From Leptospira_B sp964571605 (lineage in GTDB: Bacteria; Spirochaetota; Leptospiria; Leptospirales; Leptospiraceae), in NCBI GenBank assembly GCA_964571605.1, contig CAZNCS010000182.1:1-8479 (forward strand): a stretch of DNA of 8,479 bases, given 5' to 3'. The notes below the pieces were generated by a model. That model had not been told where the DNA came from, ran no database searches, and saw only the letters and a list, made by a program, of their open reading frames with translations. Both the position numbers and the translations under genes were made by a program. This document shows positions 5,327 through 8,479 of the stretch, one piece after another. How positions within the stretch are numbered: the stretch's first letter is position 1; every line of letters starts with the position of its first letter.

Positions 5327-5917
5327 ATGCAACTTAGCACAGCAATTTCAGATTTAGTTTTGGCCCTAGTCGCCACTTGGGTGGGTTTAGGTTTACGATC
5401 CTCCGCAAAAGGAAATGTTCCGAAAACAGGCGCAGCCTGGGGTTTATTTTCGATTGCCCTCGGAGCTTATCTTGGTGTCGTATTTTTTCTAGGTGGAGTT
5501 TGGATCTCTCCTGTTTACAGACCAGTCGTACAATTTGCGGGAGAAGTGGGAGTTCCTTGGATCGGGATCGGCTTTTTTGCGGCAGGTTTTGGCAAAGTAG
5601 ACAAAAAAACTTGGACATTGCTTACTGGAATTCTTCTGGTTTTATTCGTTCTAGATTTTGTACTTTCTCTTGGTCAATATTCGACTGCAATCGGCGCAGT
5701 TGCTTTGATTACAGCTCTTATCGTTTCCATTCGAAAATATGGAAAGAGTAAAACTCCCGCTCTGTATGGAATTCTTGGATCCTTATTGTTTATGCTTGCC
5801 GGTTTAGTGATTGGAACTTCTGGCACGAGTGCAGTCGGTATTCCCAATGTGGATATTTTTCATTATGTTTTGGCTATCGCTTCGTACTCCCTAGGATATT
5901 CTTTAAAACGATTATAG
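5327..5917 (+). CDS. Unrecognised integral membrane protein, about seven helices
   Basis: A 196-residue, strongly hydrophobic protein. Counting from the ATG at 5327, likely helices are about 3-21, 37-57, 69-88, 96-115, 119-135, 147-168 and 174-192. The C-terminus is a short basic tail (SLKRL). The loop and last helix GIPNVDIFHYVLAIASYSLG contain a conserved-looking Asp-x-x-His pair at the membrane edge. No family is assigned with confidence. A GTG at 5309 would add six residues but lies inside repeat-derived sequence, so the ATG is preferred; neither has a ribosome site. The gene is divergent from the aldo/keto reductase and convergent with the transglutaminase-like gene. A large repeat copy starts three bases after its stop. 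Confidence 0.8.
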   Translation: MQLSTAISDLVLALVATWVGLGLRSSAKGNVPKTGAAWGLFSIALGAYLGVVFFLGGVWISPVYRPVVQFAGEVGVPWIGIGFFAAGFGKVDKKTWTLLTGILLVLFVLDFVLSLGQYSTAIGAVALITALIVSIRKYGKSKTPALYGILGSLLFMLAGLVIGTSGTSAVGIPNVDIFHYVLAIASYSLGYSLKRL

Positions 5918-5920
5918 TTT

Positions 5921-6162
5921 CCACGGAGAAGCGCGGAGGATTTAAGCACGCAAGAGGCGCCAAGAGCGCAAGGACCTTCCACGCGGAGCCCCTCGGTACA
6001 CACTTTGTGCATTCGGGACAAGTCGCGGCGAGCGCGGAGAGTTTCTGATGAAGGAGAAGATCTGTCCCCTCGATACAATTTCCCTGCGGGAAATCACTCG
6101 GGAACCGATCAAGCCGATACCTTCTTATCTAAAACTCTGCGCCTTTGTGCCTCTGCGTGAAA
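5921..6162 (+). repeat. Dispersed palindromic repeat, large copy with core
   Basis: Order on the plus strand: A1 arm (5921-5940, CCACGGAGAAGCGCGGAGGA), A2 arm (5947-5973, CACGCAAGAGGCGCCAAGAG then CGCAAGG), further degenerate A1-like segments (5979-5988, 6022-6040), core (6059-6133) and B2 arm (6133-6162, CTCTGCGCCTTTGTGCCT then CTGCGTG). The core holds GATCTGTCCCCTCGATACA, the hairpin at 6078-6094, then CACTCGGGAACCGAT and CTTCTTATCTAAA. The same order, reversed, occurs at 8007-8278. It fills almost the whole 251-bp gap between two convergent genes, three bases from one stop and seven from the other. No coding sequence is supported in it. Confidence 0.8.
6078..6094 (+). repeat. Hairpin in the repeat core
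   Basis: ATTTCCC, TGC loop, GGGAAAT: a perfect seven-pair stem. The equivalent point of the other large copy has a different perfect stem (8131-8149), so pairing is kept while the bases change. No T-tract follows, so it is not a classical terminator. Confidence 0.7.
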
Positions 6163-6168
6163 TTGTTC

Positions 6169-7956
6169 TTATTCTACAGTTCGTTCTTCTTGTTTTTCTA
6201 ATATACGATTTTTGATAGGATTCGTCTTCGGATAAATTTCCTGGGCGCCGGAACGATCGAGTTCCGTATTTCTATGTGAAATTTCTGGTTTTAATTCTAT
6301 GGAAAGAGAGCGAGAAGCTCCGCCGGAGGATTTAGTAAAATTTGCTAAGGTGTCTCCCCCTTTGATGATCGAATGGTAGGGTTGGTTTAATACTGCAAAA
6401 ATAATATGTTTTGCAAAGGTAAGTCCGGCCCTACTTCTGGGAGATGCCAAAGGTTCCATCGGAATCCAGCCGAAAGACGGATGCCAAACTTCTGCGATTT
6501 TATGATTCAATTCCACTTTTTCTCCTACCGGCAACCAGTTCCAAGCCATTCGAGCCGGAATACCCGCACTCCGTAAAAGTGAAATTTGTGCGTAACTGTG
6601 TTCCGTACAAGAACCATGTCCATTTTGTAAAACGATAGGAGCCGGGTCAAATTTCCCGTCTTGTTTATAGACCATATTTTTCACGATGTGTTGGTACACT
6701 GCTTGTACATATGTTTCAACTGTAGAAGATTTGGATTTTAATTCTTCTCTAATCCGGACGATTTCGGGGTCATTGATTTTGTAGAAAGTTCCGTCCTCCA
6801 AAAATTGTTTCCATTCGTTCGGTGTTTTCCAATCTTCCCAGGAAGTTTTGAATCGGGAGATTCCGGAATCTATATTATAACGGGTTAATTTAGCCGAATA
6901 CACTGTTTCTTCCCAAACTTGTCCGGATATAAGAGCGGGAACGGATACGAGTAAGGTGCGATTGTTTTGTTTGTCGTAGGTCAATCGACCGTCTGGATGA
7001 AAAATTTCTTCCGACAATACTTGAGAAGAAGTTTCCTGAGGAGGAATCGCCACAGCCAGTTCGGTCTCCGGAGAATTTTCTTTGGGAGTTATTTTTAGAA
7101 TAAATCGGATCGAATCCCTGGTTGGAGTAAATCGGTAACTTAAATTTTCTTTTAGTATTTGGTTTTCGGGTTTTCCCAAATAATAATCTTTCGCGATGGG
7201 AATCAAAGTCTGGTAGATTTCCGATTCGGGACTTAAAACTGCGAGTCCTCCATTTCCACATACAATTTTTCCCGCGTCTTTTGAGTCGATATGCGCCGTA
7301 TAACTTGTCTTAAGAGTATTTAAAGAGGGATCGTATGCGTGGAGATTTGCACCATCTTTGGATTGCCAGACTAGGATTTCTTTGTCGGAACATATGTATG
7401 AGAAGGAAATTTTCGATAAAGGAAGTTCTTTTTGTTCAAGTTCTTCTCCAGTTTGAGCATCATAAAAAGTGAATGTATTTCCTTGGATTCCGAACAGTTT
7501 TCCTTGGAAAAAACCGATCTGTCCCCAAGCAACCCCCGTTGCTGCAAATGGAATTTTCTTTTTGATCTCGAAAGAACCGTTTTGTAATACTACGAGTTCT
7601 TTTTTCATTCTTGCGTAAATTTGATCCTTCTCTTTATCCCAAGCTAAACCTCTCGCGATCTCGCCTAGATTGATTCGAAGAGAAGATCCGTTTTTGGTAT
7701 TTTTTACGATCAGACCGCCGGTAGTTACTCCTTTTTCATCCGGAAAATTGGCCGGTAAAACGAACGAATCTCCCGCAAGAAGGCTCCCTTGATTGGATTT
7801 GATTTTTTCTTCTTGGTCCAAAGAAAGAATGGGAAAGGAATTCGTATCTGCGTTTCCCCATCCTAGGAGAGGATGTGAGGTTTCCGCGCTAAGAGTAGTA
7901 GAAATCGAACAGAATATTAGGAAAGAATAGAGGCGGATTATGGTACAGGATTGCAT
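6169..7956 (-). CDS. Exported transglutaminase-like protein with large N-terminal domain
   Basis: A 595-residue protein. Residues 1-24 form a signal peptide (Arg8, hydrophobic core, cleavage expected after LSA24), so it is probably periplasmic or surface-associated. Residues about 25-380 match nothing I recognise; recurring short strands and turns such as FTFYDAQTGEELEQ and NGSSLRIN suggest a beta-propeller-like sensor or scaffold. Residues about 411-535 are a transglutaminase-like (papain-fold) domain. The nucleophile is Cys450 in NGHGSCTEHSYAQISLLRSA, the histidine is His485 in LNHKIAEVWHPSFGW, and the acid is probably Glu501 in PMEPLASP, where Asp is more usual. Family members act as proteases, amidases or crosslinkers, so the reaction is open. 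A charged, Ser-rich tail follows. No clear ribosome site precedes the ATG. The gene is monocistronic and flanked by oppositely oriented repeats. Confidence 0.88.
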   Translation of the reverse strand: MQSCTIIRLYSFLIFCSISTTLSAETSHPLLGWGNADTNSFPILSLDQEEKIKSNQGSLLAGDSFVLPANFPDEKGVTTGGLIVKNTKNGSSLRINLGEIARGLAWDKEKDQIYARMKKELVVLQNGSFEIKKKIPFAATGVAWGQIGFFQGKLFGIQGNTFTFYDAQTGEELEQKELPLSKISFSYICSDKEILVWQSKDGANLHAYDPSLNTLKTSYTAHIDSKDAGKIVCGNGGLAVLSPESEIYQTLIPIAKDYYLGKPENQILKENLSYRFTPTRDSIRFILKITPKENSPETELAVAIPPQETSSQVLSEEIFHPDGRLTYDKQNNRTLLVSVPALISGQVWEETVYSAKLTRYNIDSGISRFKTSWEDWKTPNEWKQFLEDGTFYKINDPEIVRIREELKSKSSTVETYVQAVYQHIVKNMVYKQDGKFDPAPIVLQNGHGSCTEHSYAQISLLRSAGIPARMAWNWLPVGEKVELNHKIAEVWHPSFGWIPMEPLASPRSRAGLTFAKHIIFAVLNQPYHSIIKGGDTLANFTKSSGGASRSLSIELKPEISHRNTELDRSGAQEIYPKTNPIKNRILEKQEERTVE

Positions 7957-8006
7957 CCGTCTTTGGACGAGATTTGGGAATCAATTCTTACGAAAATAGG
8001 AAACCC

Positions 8007-8278
8007 CACACAAAGGCGCGGGAGCATAAGGAGCTTTTTCACACGGAGTCGCGGTGGACGCGGAGGATTGGGGCACGCAGAGGCGCAGAGTCGCCAAGGG
8101 TTTAGATAAGAAGTAATCTGTTCACGAGTGATTTTCGCGAAGCGAAAATAGCATAGAGGGTACTAGATCCGTTAAATTAAAACCAAACCTTTGCGTCTTA
8201 GCGCCTTTGCGTGCCAAAAAACTCTGTGTTCTTTGTGCCCTCTGTGGCTGGCTTAACTTTGCGGCTCGGCGTGAACTC
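8007..8278 (-). repeat. Dispersed palindromic repeat, largest copy with core
   Basis: Plus-strand order: A2-like arm (8007-8031), A1-like (8040-8067), A2-like (8074-8100, with CACGCAGAGGCGCAGAG), core in reverse (8101-8169), then B2 (8188-8215), B1 (8221-8248, with CTCTGTGTTCTTTGTG) and a degenerate B2 (8257-8278). Read on the minus strand, arms and core follow the same order as at 5921-6162. Shared core words are GATCTAGTACCCTCTATGCT, the hairpin, CACTCGTGAACAGAT and CTTCTTATCTAAA. The arms on the two sides are largely complementary, so the unit could fold into one long imperfect hairpin. It accounts for most of the 327-bp gap 7957-8283; the part next to the transglutaminase-like gene (7957-8006) should contain its promoter, but I see no convincing hexamers. 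Confidence 0.8.
8131..8149 (-). repeat. Hairpin in the repeat core, second copy
   Basis: On the minus strand ATTTTCGC, TTC loop, GCGAAAAT: a perfect eight-pair stem in the same place of the core as 6078-6094. CACTCG follows the stem in both copies. No T-tract follows. Confidence 0.7.
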
Positions 8279-8283
8279 TTTGA

Positions 8284-8479
8284 TTACGCTGGGATTTGTT
8301 CGGAAACCTGGGTGACCCAGGAAGAATAATAGTTAGATAAGGTTCGTAAGAACATCAGATCCATGTCGTTTTCATTGCCGATTCCTCGGAGTGCGTTCGC
8401 GTATTGGGTTCTGAAATCGGTCAGAGGTGCGGCCTGCTGGATATGGACTCTCATTGCCTGGGCTTGTTCCGGTCCAAAG
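8284..8479 (-). CDS. C-terminal end of an unrecognised protein
   Basis: The minus-strand frame is open from the window edge to a TAA at 8284-8286, giving 65 residues beginning FGPEQAQAMRVHIQQAAPLT and ending SSWVTQVSEQIPA. The composition looks like real protein: mixed charged and aromatic residues, no low complexity, probably helical and Gln-rich early on. It has no hydrophobic segment and no motif I recognise. The gene starts outside the window, so no function is proposed. Its 3' flank is the large repeat copy ending six bases past the stop. A 15-base perfect palindrome (8307-8321, CCTGGGTGACCCAGG) lies inside the coding sequence. Confidence 0.7.
   Translation of the reverse strand, partial: FGPEQAQAMRVHIQQAAPLTDFRTQYANALRGIGNENDMDLMFLRTLSNYYSSWVTQVSEQIPA

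Noticed and set aside
5334..5751. ORFs at 5334-5618 (-) and 5377-5751 (+)
   Set aside because: Cys/Arg/Ser-rich out-of-frame readings of the membrane protein gene.
5863..6078. 71-aa minus-strand ORF in the convergent gap
   Set aside because: It is made almost wholly of the dispersed repeat and overlaps a gene end; no ribosome site or protein-like pattern.
6444..7261. ORFs at 6444-6638 (+) and 6890-7261 (-)
   Set aside because: They are within the transglutaminase-like gene in other frames, with no motifs.
8007..8278. CRISPR-like or tandem repeat array
   Set aside because: The units are degenerate, unevenly spaced and occur as inverted partners around a core, with no constant repeat/spacer pattern and no cas genes.
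8307..8321. Perfect palindrome CCTGGGTGACCCAGG as an operator
   Set aside because: It lies inside the 3' coding part of a gene and is explained by its codons; no promoter is nearby.

Overview
The window looks like a chromosomal segment of a Leptospira-type spirochaete. This is an inference from moderate-to-low GC, the style of the encoded proteins, and intergenic gaps full of a dispersed palindromic repeat. No rRNA, tRNA, phage, IS transposase or CRISPR array is visible. Most genes lie on the minus strand.

Layout. 1-755 (+) is the 3' part of an HI0933/BaiN-type flavoprotein gene. It converges on, and overlaps by 32 bp, a minus-strand pair: a GNAT acetyltransferase (1065-1343) and a VOC protein (724-1068), joined by an ATGA overlap. 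A membrane histidine kinase of the HisKA_2 class (1411-2811) lies just upstream on the same strand. The 2812-3108 gap holds two perfect inverted repeats and a strong terminator. Next comes a compact unit: a MarR-family regulator (3658-4107), a ten-codon micro-ORF with a strong ribosome binding site (3610-3642), and a DoxX-family membrane protein (3109-3555). Two near-matching inverted-repeat sites, one over the marR promoter and one in the doxX promoter region, suggest that the MarR protein controls itself and doxX. An aldo/keto reductase (4323-5144, -) and an unrecognised seven-helix membrane protein (5327-5917, +) are divergent. An exported transglutaminase-like protein (6169-7956, -) follows, and the end of an unrecognised gene (8284-8479, -) closes the window.

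Repeats. Three copies of a composite palindromic repeat fill gaps at the 3' ends of genes (4231-4305, 5921-6162, 8007-8278), and a solo arm lies at 5300-5326. The two large copies share a conserved core with a hairpin whose paired bases differ between copies while pairing is kept. They lie in opposite orientation on either side of the transglutaminase gene.

How the parts may work together. MarR plus DoxX resembles the quinone/electrophile-response modules of Firmicutes (MhqR/MhqP, CatR/CatD), and the nearby aldo/keto reductase fits a carbonyl or electrophile detoxification theme. The reductase does not share the operator and is probably not in the same operon. The kinase has no response regulator in the window.
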